64,000 nt of DNA from Rhizobium sp. CCGE 510. GTDB taxonomy: Bacteria; Pseudomonadota; Alphaproteobacteria; Rhizobiales; Rhizobiaceae. Made by a program: the position numbers and the translations under genes. The notes under the pieces were generated by a model, which saw only the letters and a program-made list of their open reading frames with translations, ran no database searches and was not told the origin of the DNA. Each line of letters opens with the position of its first letter. Position 1 is the first letter of the stretch. Of the stretch, positions 41,905 through 50,416 are shown piece after piece. The stretch covers positions 620,001 to 684,000 of the forward strand of contig NZ_AEYF01000045.1 in NCBI RefSeq assembly GCF_000292525.1. Direction: 5' to 3'.

Positions 41905-42681
41905 ATGCCGGTTTTCGCCGCCAACCTGACGATGATGTTCAACGAATGGGCATTCCTCGACCGCTTCGACGCCGCAGCCGACGCCGGTTTTTCGGCCGTC
42001 GAATATCTCTTTCCCTACGAAGCTGCGCCGGAGGCAATCGCCGAACGGCTTGCTCGTAACAATCTGCAGCAAGCCTTGTTCAACCTGCCGCCTGGCGACT
42101 GGGCAGCAGGCGAGCGCGGCATCGCGGCTCTTCCCGGACGGTTCGATGCGCTGAAGGCGGATGTCGAGCGGGCATTGGACTATGCGGCGGCGACCGGCGT
42201 CAAGCGGCTGCACCTGATGGCAGGCATCGCCGACCCTCGTGATCAAGACGCCTCCTCCTCTTACCGGCGTTCCATCACCTACGCTGCCGGGCGGCTTTCG
42301 GAGAAAGGCATCGATCTGCTGCTCGAGCCGATCAACGGGCGGAACATGCCGGGATATTTCCTCAACGACTTCGCCGCGGCGGAAAGCCTGATTGCCGAAT
42401 GCGGCCTGCCCAACCTGAAGCTCCAGTTCGACATCTATCACCGTCAGATCATCCATGGCGACATTTCCATGGCGTTGCGACACCTGCTGCCGATCATCGG
42501 CCATATCCAGATCGCCAGCGTGCCGTCCCGCAACGAGCCGGACGGGGAGGAACTGAACTATCCCTATCTGTTCAGCGAAATCGACCGCCTGGATTACAAC
42601 GGTTTCATCGGTTGCGAATACGTCCCGCGCGGCCACACACTGGACGGCCTTGCCTGGTTCAGACCTTTTGCACGGAGCTAG
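41905..42681 (+). CDS. otnI: 2-oxo-tetronate isomerase (hydroxypyruvate isomerase family)
   Basis: 258 residues, a TIM barrel of the AP-endonuclease-2/hydroxypyruvate isomerase superfamily. Metal and catalytic residues appear in LLEPINGRNMPGYFL, LQFDIYHRQIIHGD, HIQIASVPSRNEPDGEE and GCEYVPRG. The N-terminal FAANLTMMFNEWAFLDRFDA and VEYLFPY resemble Hyi/OtnI. In the pathway it converts 2-oxo- to 3-oxo-tetronate before phosphorylation. It starts 14 bp after ltnD (AAAGGAACGCCGATC upstream) and 3 bp separate it from otnK. Confidence 0.87.
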   Translation: MPVFAANLTMMFNEWAFLDRFDAAADAGFSAVEYLFPYEAAPEAIAERLARNNLQQALFNLPPGDWAAGERGIAALPGRFDALKADVERALDYAAATGVKRLHLMAGIADPRDQDASSSYRRSITYAAGRLSEKGIDLLLEPINGRNMPGYFLNDFAAAESLIAECGLPNLKLQFDIYHRQIIHGDISMALRHLLPIIGHIQIASVPSRNEPDGEELNYPYLFSEIDRLDYNGFIGCEYVPRGHTLDGLAWFRPFARS

Positions 42682-42684
42682 ACG

Positions 42685-43965
42685 ATGGCTATTTTGCTCG
42701 GATCAATCGCTGACGACTATACGGGCGCCTCCGACCTCGCCAATACGCTGACGAAGAACGGTCTGCGCACGGTGCAGACGGTCGGCATTCCCGATCCGTC
42801 GCTGGCGCTGCCGGATGTCGACGCCGTCGTCGTTTCCCTGAAGATCCGCTCCGTCCCGGCGGCGGACGCGGTGACGGCCGCGACCAGTGCTCAGCAATGG
42901 CTGCGCCAGCGGGGTGCGGGCCACGTGCTTTACAAGATCTGCTCGACCTTCGATTCCACCGATGCCGGCAATATCGGCCCGGTCACCGAGGCATTGAGCC
43001 ACGCGGCGGGCGGCGGCATCGTGCTGGTTACACCCGCTTTCCCGGAAACGGGACGCACCGTCTATCTCGGCCATCTCTTCGTCGGCGGACAGCCGTTGAA
43101 CGAAAGTCCGCTCAAAGACCATCCCCTCAATCCCATGCACGACGCCAATCTCGTGCGGGTTCTCACCCGGCAATCGCATGGCTCTGTCGGGCTGATTGAT
43201 CTCGCGACCATCGCGACCGGACCCGGCGCCGTCAAAGCAAGGCTTGAGGCCTTGCGCGCGGCAGGCGTCACCGCAGCGATCGCCGATGCAATTTTCGAGC
43301 GGGATCTGGAAACGCTCGGCGAGATCGCATTGGAAACACCGGTCTCCACCGGCGCATCCGGGCTCGGCCTCGGCCTTGCCCGCGCGCTCGTCCGCTCCGG
43401 TCGGATATCGCCCAGTGGCGCAACGCCGGTGGATGCCATTCGCCCCGTGGGCGGGCTTTCCGCGATCGTTGCCGGCAGTTGTTCCAAGGCAACGCTGCGC
43501 CAGCTGGACATCGCCGAACGTTCGATGCCCGTCCTGCGGCTCGACCCGGAGCGGCTGCTTGCCGGTCCAGATGAGATCGCCGCGGCGCTTTCCTGGGCCG
43601 GAGACCGCATCGCCGCCGGCCCCGTCGTGGTCGCTGCGAGCGCCGCACCCGAAACCGTGTCCCGGCTGCAATCCCTTTATGGACGAGAGGCATCCGGTCA
43701 TGCGATCGAGACCGCGACATCGCTCATCGCCGCCGAACTGGTGGCAAAAGGCGTGCGGCGGCTCGTGGTCGCAGGCGGCGAAACCTCGGGGGCGGCGGTC
43801 GATAGGCTCGCCATTCCGGCATTTCTGATCGGACCGGAGATTGCGCCCGGCGTGCCGGTGCTGCGCACGGTCGGCAATACTCAGGGCGACATGCTTCTGG
43901 CTTTGAAGTCAGGCAACTTCGGAGGCGAGGATTTCTTTGCGGCAGCGCTGGCGATGATGCACTGA
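42685..43965 (+). CDS. otnK: 3-oxo-tetronate kinase (four-carbon acid-sugar kinase, DUF1537)
   Basis: 426 residues, the length usual for the family. The N-terminal substrate domain begins GSIADDYTGASDLANTLTKN, then VVVSLKIRSVPAADA and YKICSTFDSTDAGNIGPVTE; the C-terminal nucleotide domain ends VVAGGETSGAAVDRL and GNFGGEDFFAAAL. OtnK phosphorylates 3-oxo-tetronate at O4, and OtnC then decarboxylates the product to dihydroxyacetone phosphate. With ltnD, otnI and the convergently placed otnC it completes the route. The four genes and the regulator form a self-contained locus, though no transporter is included. Confidence 0.92.
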   Translation: MAILLGSIADDYTGASDLANTLTKNGLRTVQTVGIPDPSLALPDVDAVVVSLKIRSVPAADAVTAATSAQQWLRQRGAGHVLYKICSTFDSTDAGNIGPVTEALSHAAGGGIVLVTPAFPETGRTVYLGHLFVGGQPLNESPLKDHPLNPMHDANLVRVLTRQSHGSVGLIDLATIATGPGAVKARLEALRAAGVTAAIADAIFERDLETLGEIALETPVSTGASGLGLGLARALVRSGRISPSGATPVDAIRPVGGLSAIVAGSCSKATLRQLDIAERSMPVLRLDPERLLAGPDEIAAALSWAGDRIAAGPVVVAASAAPETVSRLQSLYGREASGHAIETATSLIAAELVAKGVRRLVVAGGETSGAAVDRLAIPAFLIGPEIAPGVPVLRTVGNTQGDMLLALKSGNFGGEDFFAAALAMMH

Positions 43966-44429
43966 CGTATCTCCAGATTGCAGAAGCGCCGGCGGAAGCG
44001 GAACCCACCGACGATCCCCTCTACCATCACGTCGCTTGATCGCGCGGCCTTTGACCTCGTCATTCCCCGCATTCGGCCATGGCGTCTTTGCCATGCGCTG
44101 CCGCGTGCTGCGCCGAAACGATAGACACGATCGTCGAGCGCTCCGGCGTTTCATCAGAACAAAACAGGAACAATACCGACAGACGCGTGGGCGATGCAGG
44201 CCTCGGAATATCGAGAAACGGTCAGATTCGGTATTTTGTGCCGCCATATGGCGCCTTTCAGGAGAATCCGGCGCGGTGCAGGTGACAAACTACAATCACT
44301 GAAGGGCTCGGATCCCGGCAAATGCGGGGCCTTCCAAAGAAGAGCGGGACAATGATCCTGCCTGCGGGACCAGAATATTCTTCTTCGAGAAACGCGCTCC
44401 CACTGGGAGCCGAACACTGGGGAATTCAC
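43966..44429. other. Gene-free interval
   Basis: About 460 bases after otnK without a convincing gene, terminator or repeat. The open frames that cross it have unlikely composition. It presumably contains the promoter of the HAD/dipeptide-transporter operon that starts at 44430. Confidence 0.45.
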
Positions 44430-45143
44430 GTGAGCAAGAGCCTTCCGGAATTCAAATACATGACATTCGATGTCGTCGGCACGCTGATCGACTTCGAGAG
44501 CGGCCTCAAAACCTGCCTCGCCGAGATCGCGGCCGAGGCGGGAGGCACCATCGACGGCGAGCAGGCGCTTAACCTCTATCGCGCAGCCCGCTACGCCGAG
44601 GATGCCGGCCTCTTTCCCGACGACCTCGTACGTGTCTACCTCGCGATCGCGCCGAAGCTCGGTCTGCCCGCCGAACAAAAATATGGCGAACGGCTACGGG
44701 ACTCGGCCAAGAGCTGGAAGGGTTTTGCAGACAGCGCCGCGGCGCTGGCCAAACTTGCGAAGAGTTACCGCCTCGTTGCGATGACCAATGCCCGCCGCTG
44801 GGCATTCGATTTGTTCGAGAAGGAACTCGGCAATCCCTTTTATGCCGCCTTCACGGCCGACGATACCGGCACCGAAAAACCCGATCCCGCATTCTTCGAG
44901 ACGGTCTTCGCCTACGTTGCCGCGGAAGGCCATTCGAAGGACGACATCCTGCATGTCGCCCAGAGTCAATACCACGACATCGGGATTTCCAGGGAACTGG
45001 GGCTGGCCAATTGCTGGATCGAGCGGCGACATGCCCAAAAGGGATACGGCGGTACGATCGAGCCGGTCGAGTTCACCAAGCCCGATTTCCATTTCACGTC
45101 CATGGCAGGCCTTACGGATGCCGTGGCTGCTGCACGCGCCTGA
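44430..45143 (+). CDS. HAD-superfamily hydrolase, haloacid-dehalogenase-like
   Basis: 237 residues from a GTG at 44430; a longer start at 44322 is possible but adds an unlikely leader. Motif I is FDVVGTLIDFESG: the nucleophile Asp is present but the +2 acid of HAD phosphatases is Val, as in dehalogenase-like members. Motif II is VAMTNAR, motif III is the Lys in GTEKPDPAFF and motif IV follows as VAQSQYHDIG. It may hydrolyse a C-halogen, phosphonate-like or other C-X bond; phosphatase action is less likely. It opens an operon with a dipeptide-type ABC transporter and an FAD oxidase 35 bp and 5 kb downstream, suggesting it processes the imported compound. Confidence 0.82.
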   Translation: MSKSLPEFKYMTFDVVGTLIDFESGLKTCLAEIAAEAGGTIDGEQALNLYRAARYAEDAGLFPDDLVRVYLAIAPKLGLPAEQKYGERLRDSAKSWKGFADSAAALAKLAKSYRLVAMTNARRWAFDLFEKELGNPFYAAFTADDTGTEKPDPAFFETVFAYVAAEGHSKDDILHVAQSQYHDIGISRELGLANCWIERRHAQKGYGGTIEPVEFTKPDFHFTSMAGLTDAVAAARA

Positions 45144-45177
45144 CGTTAAAACCGCCACAGAAGAAAAGGGGAATGAG

Positions 45178-46788
45178 ATGAACAACAAGATTACCAATTG
45201 GACCAGCTCCGACGACGCCATGGTCGAAACCGCCATCCGTCGTGGCGCGACCCGTCGCGAGCTATTGCATATGATGCTCGCGGGTGGCGTAGCCATGTCC
45301 GCCGGCGGGCTGGTACTTGGCCGCGCCGGCAAGGCGCTCGCGGCGACGCCCGTTTCAGGCGGCACGCTCAAGGCGGCCGGCTGGTCGTCCTCCACAGCCG
45401 ATACGCTCGACCCCGCCAAGGCGTCGCTCTCGACCGACTATGTCCGGTGCTGCTCCTTCTACAACCGCCTCACCATCCTCGACCAGAGCGGCAAGCCGCA
45501 GATGGAGCTTGCCGAGGCGATCGAATCCAAGGATGCGAAGACCTGGACGGTGAAGCTGAAGAGCGGCGTCACATTTCACGACGGTAAGCCGCTGACATCA
45601 GACGACGTGATCTTCTCTCTGAAGCGCCATCTCGACCCCTCCGTCGGCTCGAAGGTCGCCAAGATCGCCGCCCAAATGACGGGCTTCAAGGCGATCGACA
45701 AACAGACTGTCGAAATTACGCTCGCCAGCGCAAATGGTGACTTGCCGACCATCTTGGCGATCCATCACTTCATGATCGTTGCCGACGGGACGACCGACTT
45801 TTCGAAGGCGAATGGCACCGGCGCCTTCGTCAAGGAAGTCTTCGAACCCGGCGTGCGCTCGGTCGGGATCAAGAACAAGAACTACTGGAAATCCGGACCG
45901 AACATCGATTCCTTCGAATATTTCGCGATCAGCGACGACAATGCCCGCGTCAACGCCCTGCTTGCCGGCGATATCCACCTCGCAGCATCGATCAATCCGC
46001 GCTCGATGCGCCTCATCGAGGCTCAGGGAGATGGATTTACATTGTCGAAGACAACCTCCGGCAACTATACTAACCTCAATATGCGGATGGATATGGAGCC
46101 CGGCAACAAGCGGGACTTCATCGAAGGCATGAAGTCCCTCGTCAACCGCGAACAGATCGTCAAGTCGGCGCTGCGCGGTCTCGGCGAGGTTGGCAACGAC
46201 CAACCCATTTCACCGGCGAACTTCTATCACGACGCGAACCTGAAAGCGCGGGGCTTCGATCCCGAAAAGGCGAAGTTCCACTTCGAAAAGGCAGGCGTCC
46301 TCGGCCAATCCATTCCGATCATCGCTTCGGACGCGGCGAACTCGTCGATTGATATGGCGATGATCATTCAGGCCGCCGGCGCTGAAATCGGCATGAAACT
46401 GGATGTCCAGCGCGTGCCTTCCGACGGTTACTGGGACAATTACTGGCTCAAGGCGCCGATCCACTTCGGAAATATCAACCCACGGCCAACCCCTGACATC
46501 CTGTTTTCCTTGCTCTACTCTTCCGATGCTCCGTGGAACGAAAGCCAGTACAAGTCGGAGAAGTTCGACAAGATGCTGATCGAGGCGCGCGGCTCGCTCG
46601 ACCAGGAGAAGCGTAAGACGATCTACAATGAGATGCAGGCTATGGTCGCCCAGGAAGCCGGCACCATCATTCCAGCCTATATATCGAATGTCGACGCCAC
46701 CACGGCCAAGCTCAAGGGGTTGGAACCCAGCCCGCTTGGCGGTCAGATGGGATACGCGTTTGCCGAATATGTCTGGCTCGAGGCCTGA
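45178..46788 (+). CDS. Dipeptide/oligopeptide-type ABC transporter substrate-binding protein
   Basis: 536 residues of extracellular solute-binding family 5. The N-terminus has a Tat-like signal (RRGATRRELLHMMLAGGVAM, cleavage near AALA). Family features are GGTLKAAGWSSSTADTLDPA, SGVTFHDGKPLTSDDVIFSL, the PSNV-type inner segments and LKARGFDPEKAKFHFEKAG. The ATG at 45178 has AAAAGGGGAATGAG in front. Family-5 proteins bind peptides, opines, nickel or amine-sugar compounds. It is followed by a stem-loop at 46801-46825 and the permease genes; the accompanying oxidase suggests an amino-acid-like ligand. Confidence 0.9.
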   Translation: MNNKITNWTSSDDAMVETAIRRGATRRELLHMMLAGGVAMSAGGLVLGRAGKALAATPVSGGTLKAAGWSSSTADTLDPAKASLSTDYVRCCSFYNRLTILDQSGKPQMELAEAIESKDAKTWTVKLKSGVTFHDGKPLTSDDVIFSLKRHLDPSVGSKVAKIAAQMTGFKAIDKQTVEITLASANGDLPTILAIHHFMIVADGTTDFSKANGTGAFVKEVFEPGVRSVGIKNKNYWKSGPNIDSFEYFAISDDNARVNALLAGDIHLAASINPRSMRLIEAQGDGFTLSKTTSGNYTNLNMRMDMEPGNKRDFIEGMKSLVNREQIVKSALRGLGEVGNDQPISPANFYHDANLKARGFDPEKAKFHFEKAGVLGQSIPIIASDAANSSIDMAMIIQAAGAEIGMKLDVQRVPSDGYWDNYWLKAPIHFGNINPRPTPDILFSLLYSSDAPWNESQYKSEKFDKMLIEARGSLDQEKRKTIYNEMQAMVAQEAGTIIPAYISNVDATTAKLKGLEPSPLGGQMGYAFAEYVWLEA

Positions 46789-46800
46789 TAAAACACGGGG

Positions 46801-46825
46801 GCCGGGCTGCAATCGCGCGCCCGGC
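46801..46825 (+). promoter_or_regulatory. Stem-loop after the dipeptide-binding-protein gene
   Basis: Seven-base arms (GCCGGGC at 46801-46807 and GCCCGGC at 46819-46825), extendable by a G-T pair, enclose an 11-base loop between the binding-protein and permease genes. It is the same arrangement as at 9179, 15335 and 28448. Confidence 0.5.
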
Positions 46826-46871
46826 TTCCATTTCATTGACTTGAACTTTGAACACCAAAAGGGAGCCGCGC

Positions 46872-47822
46872 GTGAACAACCAGGTCTTATCCCTTGTGCT
46901 GAGCAGATTGCTCATCGCCCTGATCACCCTGGTGATCGTCTCCTTCGCCGTGTTCTTCGCGACAACGCTCTTGCCGGGAGACACGGCGACGATCCTGCTT
47001 GGCCAGGCGGCCACGCCGGAAGCCATCAAAGGCCTTCGCACGGCCATGCATCTCGACGAGCCGGCGCTCTTTCGTTTCCTGCGCTGGTCCGTTGGACTGC
47101 TACAGGGCGACCTTGGCACGTCCTATGCCAACCAAATGCCGATCGCCGACCTCATTGTCGGCCGCTTCGTCAACACGTTGAAACTCGCCGGCGTCACCGC
47201 GCTCTTCTCCGTGCCGATTGCTCTGACGCTCGGGATCACCGCGGCGATGCTGCGCGGCACCGTTTACGACCGGATCGTCACCGTAATCACCATCGGCGTC
47301 ATCTCCGTGCCGGAATTCATGGTCGCGACCTCCGCCGCGCTGATCTTCGCCGTCTATCTGAAATGGCTGCCGGCGCTGTCATTCGCCAATGAAATTCACA
47401 GCCTGGCCGACATGTTGCGCGTCTATGCCATGCCGGTGATCACCCTCACCTTCGTGGTCTCGGCGCAGATGATCCGCATGACGCGCGCGGCCGTCATCGA
47501 GACGCTCAACACACCCTACGTCGAGATGGCGTTGCTCAAGGGGGCCTCGCGGCCACGCATCGTCTTTCGCCATGCACTGCCCAATGCGCTGGGTCCGATC
47601 GTCAATGCCGTTGCACTTTCCCTGTCCTATCTGCTCGGAGGCGTCATCATCGTCGAAACCATTTTCAATTATCCCGGCATCGCCAAGCTGATGCTGGATG
47701 CCGTAGCCACCCGCGACCTGCCGCTGATCCAGAGCTGCGCGATGATTTTCTGCCTAGGCTATCTGCTGCTGATCACCATCGCCGACATCATCGCCATCCT
47801 TTCAAATCCGAGGCTCCGATGA
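46872..47822 (+). CDS. Dipeptide-type ABC transporter permease, DppB-like
   Basis: 316 residues from a GTG at 46872 with GGGAG seven bases upstream; a reading from TTG at 46848 is less likely. LSRLLIALITLVIVSFAVFF, LLPGDTATILLGQAATPEAI and the EAA-like IETLNTPYVEMALLKGASRP are typical of DppB/OppB. Six membrane segments are expected. It overlaps the next permease by 4 bp (ATGA). Confidence 0.92.
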   Translation: MNNQVLSLVLSRLLIALITLVIVSFAVFFATTLLPGDTATILLGQAATPEAIKGLRTAMHLDEPALFRFLRWSVGLLQGDLGTSYANQMPIADLIVGRFVNTLKLAGVTALFSVPIALTLGITAAMLRGTVYDRIVTVITIGVISVPEFMVATSAALIFAVYLKWLPALSFANEIHSLADMLRVYAMPVITLTFVVSAQMIRMTRAAVIETLNTPYVEMALLKGASRPRIVFRHALPNALGPIVNAVALSLSYLLGGVIIVETIFNYPGIAKLMLDAVATRDLPLIQSCAMIFCLGYLLLITIADIIAILSNPRLR

Positions 47823-48685
47823 CCATGACCAGTTCCGAAACCACGTCCGGCCGGCTGTCCGGAACCCGGCTTGGCTATCGCTTCAATATCGTCGGAGCGA
47901 TCGGCCTTGCCGTCATCCTTTCCTGGGCGCTCATCGCGATCTTCGCGCCCTTGATCATCCCCTACCCCGTCGGTGAGATTATCGATCTCGACTATTTCGG
48001 CCCGATGAGCCGGGACCTCTGGCTCGGCTCCGACTATCTCGGCCGCGACATGCTCTCGCGGATCCTGATGGGCGCGCGGTACACGGTCGGCATCTCGCTG
48101 GCGGCGGTAACGATCGCCTGCTTCAGCGGCGTCGTACTCGGCATGATCGCGGCGGTTGCCGGCGGCTGGCTGGACACGATCCTCAGCCGCTTCCTCGACG
48201 CCCTCAATTCCATCCCGAGCAAGCTGTTCGGCCTGGTGGTCGTCGCGGCCGTCGGTTCCTCGGTCCCGGTTCTGGTCATGACGCTATCAGTGATCTACAT
48301 CCCCGGTTCCTACCGCTTCGCGCGGGCGCTCGCCGTCAACATCAATGCGATGGATTTTATCACGGTTGCGCGCATCCGCGGAGAAAGCACCCTCTATCTC
48401 ATTCGCTCCGAAATCCTGCCCAACATCGTCGGACCGGTGCTTGCCGATCTCGGGATCCGCTTTGTGTTCATCGTTCTGCTGCTTTCCGGGCTTTCTTTCC
48501 TGGGCCTTGGCGTCCAGCCGCCCTATGCCGATTGGGGTGCGCTGGTGCGCGAGAACATCGGCGGCCTGCCGTTCGGCGCGCCGGCGGTGATGTTTCCCTC
48601 CCTTGCGATCGCCAGCCTGACGATCAGCGTCAACCTGCTGATAGACAACCTGCCGCATAAAATTCGCGACCGGAGCGTGTCATGA
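47819..48685 (+). CDS. Dipeptide-type ABC transporter permease, DppC-like
   Basis: 288 residues. The N-terminus has the extra cytoplasmic segment of DppC proteins before the first membrane helix; WLGSDYLGRDMLSRILMGAR is the family hallmark, and the EAA loop lies in MDFITVARIRGESTLYLIRS. It overlaps both neighbours by 4 bp, so three transporter genes are translationally coupled. Confidence 0.93.
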   Translation: MTMTSSETTSGRLSGTRLGYRFNIVGAIGLAVILSWALIAIFAPLIIPYPVGEIIDLDYFGPMSRDLWLGSDYLGRDMLSRILMGARYTVGISLAAVTIACFSGVVLGMIAAVAGGWLDTILSRFLDALNSIPSKLFGLVVVAAVGSSVPVLVMTLSVIYIPGSYRFARALAVNINAMDFITVARIRGESTLYLIRSEILPNIVGPVLADLGIRFVFIVLLLSGLSFLGLGVQPPYADWGALVRENIGGLPFGAPAVMFPSLAIASLTISVNLLIDNLPHKIRDRSVS

Positions 48686-50337
48686 GCAATTTCATTGAAA
48701 TCCGTGACCTGAATATCGAGGCCACCACCGATTCCGGCCGACGCGTCGAGATCATCAAGGGTGTCAGCCTCGACGTTGCCGAAGGCGAGATCGTCGCGCT
48801 GATCGGCGAGAGCGGCTCGGGCAAGACAACCATCGCCCTGACCCTGATGGGCCATACCCGCGCGGGCTGTCGCATCAGCGGCGGCAGTGTTTCGGTCGGC
48901 GGCAAGGACATGGTCACGCTCAGCGAGAAGCAGCGCGCCAAGGTGCGCGGAACCGAAGTCGCCTATGTCCCGCAATCCGCCGCCGCCGCCTTCAACCCGG
49001 CCATATCGATCATGGACCAGGTGATCGAAGTCACGCGCATTCACCAACTGATGTCGCCGGACGATGCGCGTGCCCGGGCAGTCGAGCTCTTTCGGGCGCT
49101 GTCGCTGCCTGAACCCGAAACGATCGGCAGCCGTTATCCGCACCAGGTTTCCGGCGGCCAGCTGCAGCGTCTGGCGGCGGCCATGGCGCTGATCGGCGAC
49201 CCGAGCCTGGTCATCTTCGATGAGCCGACGACGGCACTCGACGTGACCACCCAGATCGAAGTGCTGCGCGCTTTCAAGTCGGTCATGAAGAAGGGCGGCA
49301 TATCAGGTGTCTATGTCTCGCACGACCTTGCCGTCGTCGCGCAGATCGCCGATCGCATCGTCGTGTTGAAAGGCGGAGAGACCCAGGAAACCGGCACCAC
49401 CAAGGAAATCCTCAACAATGCAAAGCACCCCTATACCAGAGAGCTGCTCGCAGCCTTCGAGCCGAAATCGCGCGGCGCAGCAGGACTGGTCGCAAGTGCG
49501 ACGGCGCCGCTTCTGAAGATCGACGATCTCGTTGCGGGCTATGGACAGCGCCAGGCCGACGGCCTGCCCCTCATTCGTGCGGTCGAGCACGTAAGCCTGA
49601 AGGTGGAAAAAGGGCGCAATCTCGGCATCATCGGAGAATCCGGTTGCGGCAAGTCGACGCTCGCCCGCACCATCGCCGGCATCCTGCCGGCCGCAGTCGG
49701 CAAGATCGTGTTCGACGGAACGGAACTGCGCCGCAACGCTCGCGAGCGCTCGCGCGACCAGCTGCGGGAGATGCAGATCGTCTTCCAATATGCCGATACC
49801 GCTCTCAACCCGGCAAAATCGGTTGAGGACATCCTCGCCAGGCCCCTGGTTTTTTACCACCGCATGGATCGGCGGGCCCGAAACGCCCGGATCGATCAAC
49901 TGCTCGACATGGTTCGCCTGCCCCGCAGCCTCCGCCATCGCCGGCCTGGAGAACTTTCGGGCGGGCAGAAGCAGCGCGTCAACTTCGCCCGGGCACTCGC
50001 CGCCGATCCGAAGCTGATCCTCTGCGACGAGATTACCTCGGCGCTCGACACGGTGGTTGCCGCGGCGGTCATCGACCTGCTCAAGGAATTGCAGCGCGAA
50101 CTCGGCCTCTCCTACATCTTCATCAGCCACGATCTCTCAGTCGTGGAAGCAATCTGCGACGAGATCGTGGTGATGTATGGGGGCCGGAAGGTCGAGGAAA
50201 TCACCCACTCGACGGTGAAGGCGCCGACGCACCCCTATTCGCAACTGCTGTTCTCGTCGGTGCCGACGCTCGATCCGGCCTGGCTTGATGGGCTCCAGCA
50301 GGATCCTGAACTGGTGCGGGCCTATTGTCGGCAATAA
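48682..50337 (+). CDS. Fused dipeptide-type ABC ATPase (DppD-DppF in one chain)
   Basis: 551 residues with two nucleotide-binding domains. Domain 1 (about 5-250): Walker A GESGSGKTTI, signature VSGGQLQRL, Walker B LVIFDEPTTALD. Domain 2 (about 275-540): Walker A GESGCGKSTL, signature LSGGQKQRV, Walker B LILCDEITSALD (DEIT instead of DEPT). Each domain ends with an oligopeptide-type C-terminal segment (HPYTRELLAAF, THPYSQLLFSSV). The fusion fixes a one-to-one pairing of the two ATPases that power DppBC-like permeases. It overlaps the upstream permease by 4 bp. Confidence 0.93.
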   Translation: MSNFIEIRDLNIEATTDSGRRVEIIKGVSLDVAEGEIVALIGESGSGKTTIALTLMGHTRAGCRISGGSVSVGGKDMVTLSEKQRAKVRGTEVAYVPQSAAAAFNPAISIMDQVIEVTRIHQLMSPDDARARAVELFRALSLPEPETIGSRYPHQVSGGQLQRLAAAMALIGDPSLVIFDEPTTALDVTTQIEVLRAFKSVMKKGGISGVYVSHDLAVVAQIADRIVVLKGGETQETGTTKEILNNAKHPYTRELLAAFEPKSRGAAGLVASATAPLLKIDDLVAGYGQRQADGLPLIRAVEHVSLKVEKGRNLGIIGESGCGKSTLARTIAGILPAAVGKIVFDGTELRRNARERSRDQLREMQIVFQYADTALNPAKSVEDILARPLVFYHRMDRRARNARIDQLLDMVRLPRSLRHRRPGELSGGQKQRVNFARALAADPKLILCDEITSALDTVVAAAVIDLLKELQRELGLSYIFISHDLSVVEAICDEIVVMYGGRKVEEITHSTVKAPTHPYSQLLFSSVPTLDPAWLDGLQQDPELVRAYCRQ

Positions 50338-50416
50338 GGGTCGGCGAGCGATCGTTTTGTCCGGCAGCGTTCGCCTTCGTGACCGGCCCACCTAGAATAT
50401 AAACGGAGACCCTGCC

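Noticed and set aside
43909..44247. Reverse frame after otnK
   Set aside because: Arginine- and serine-rich composition, overlap with the end of otnK, and no ribosome-binding site.
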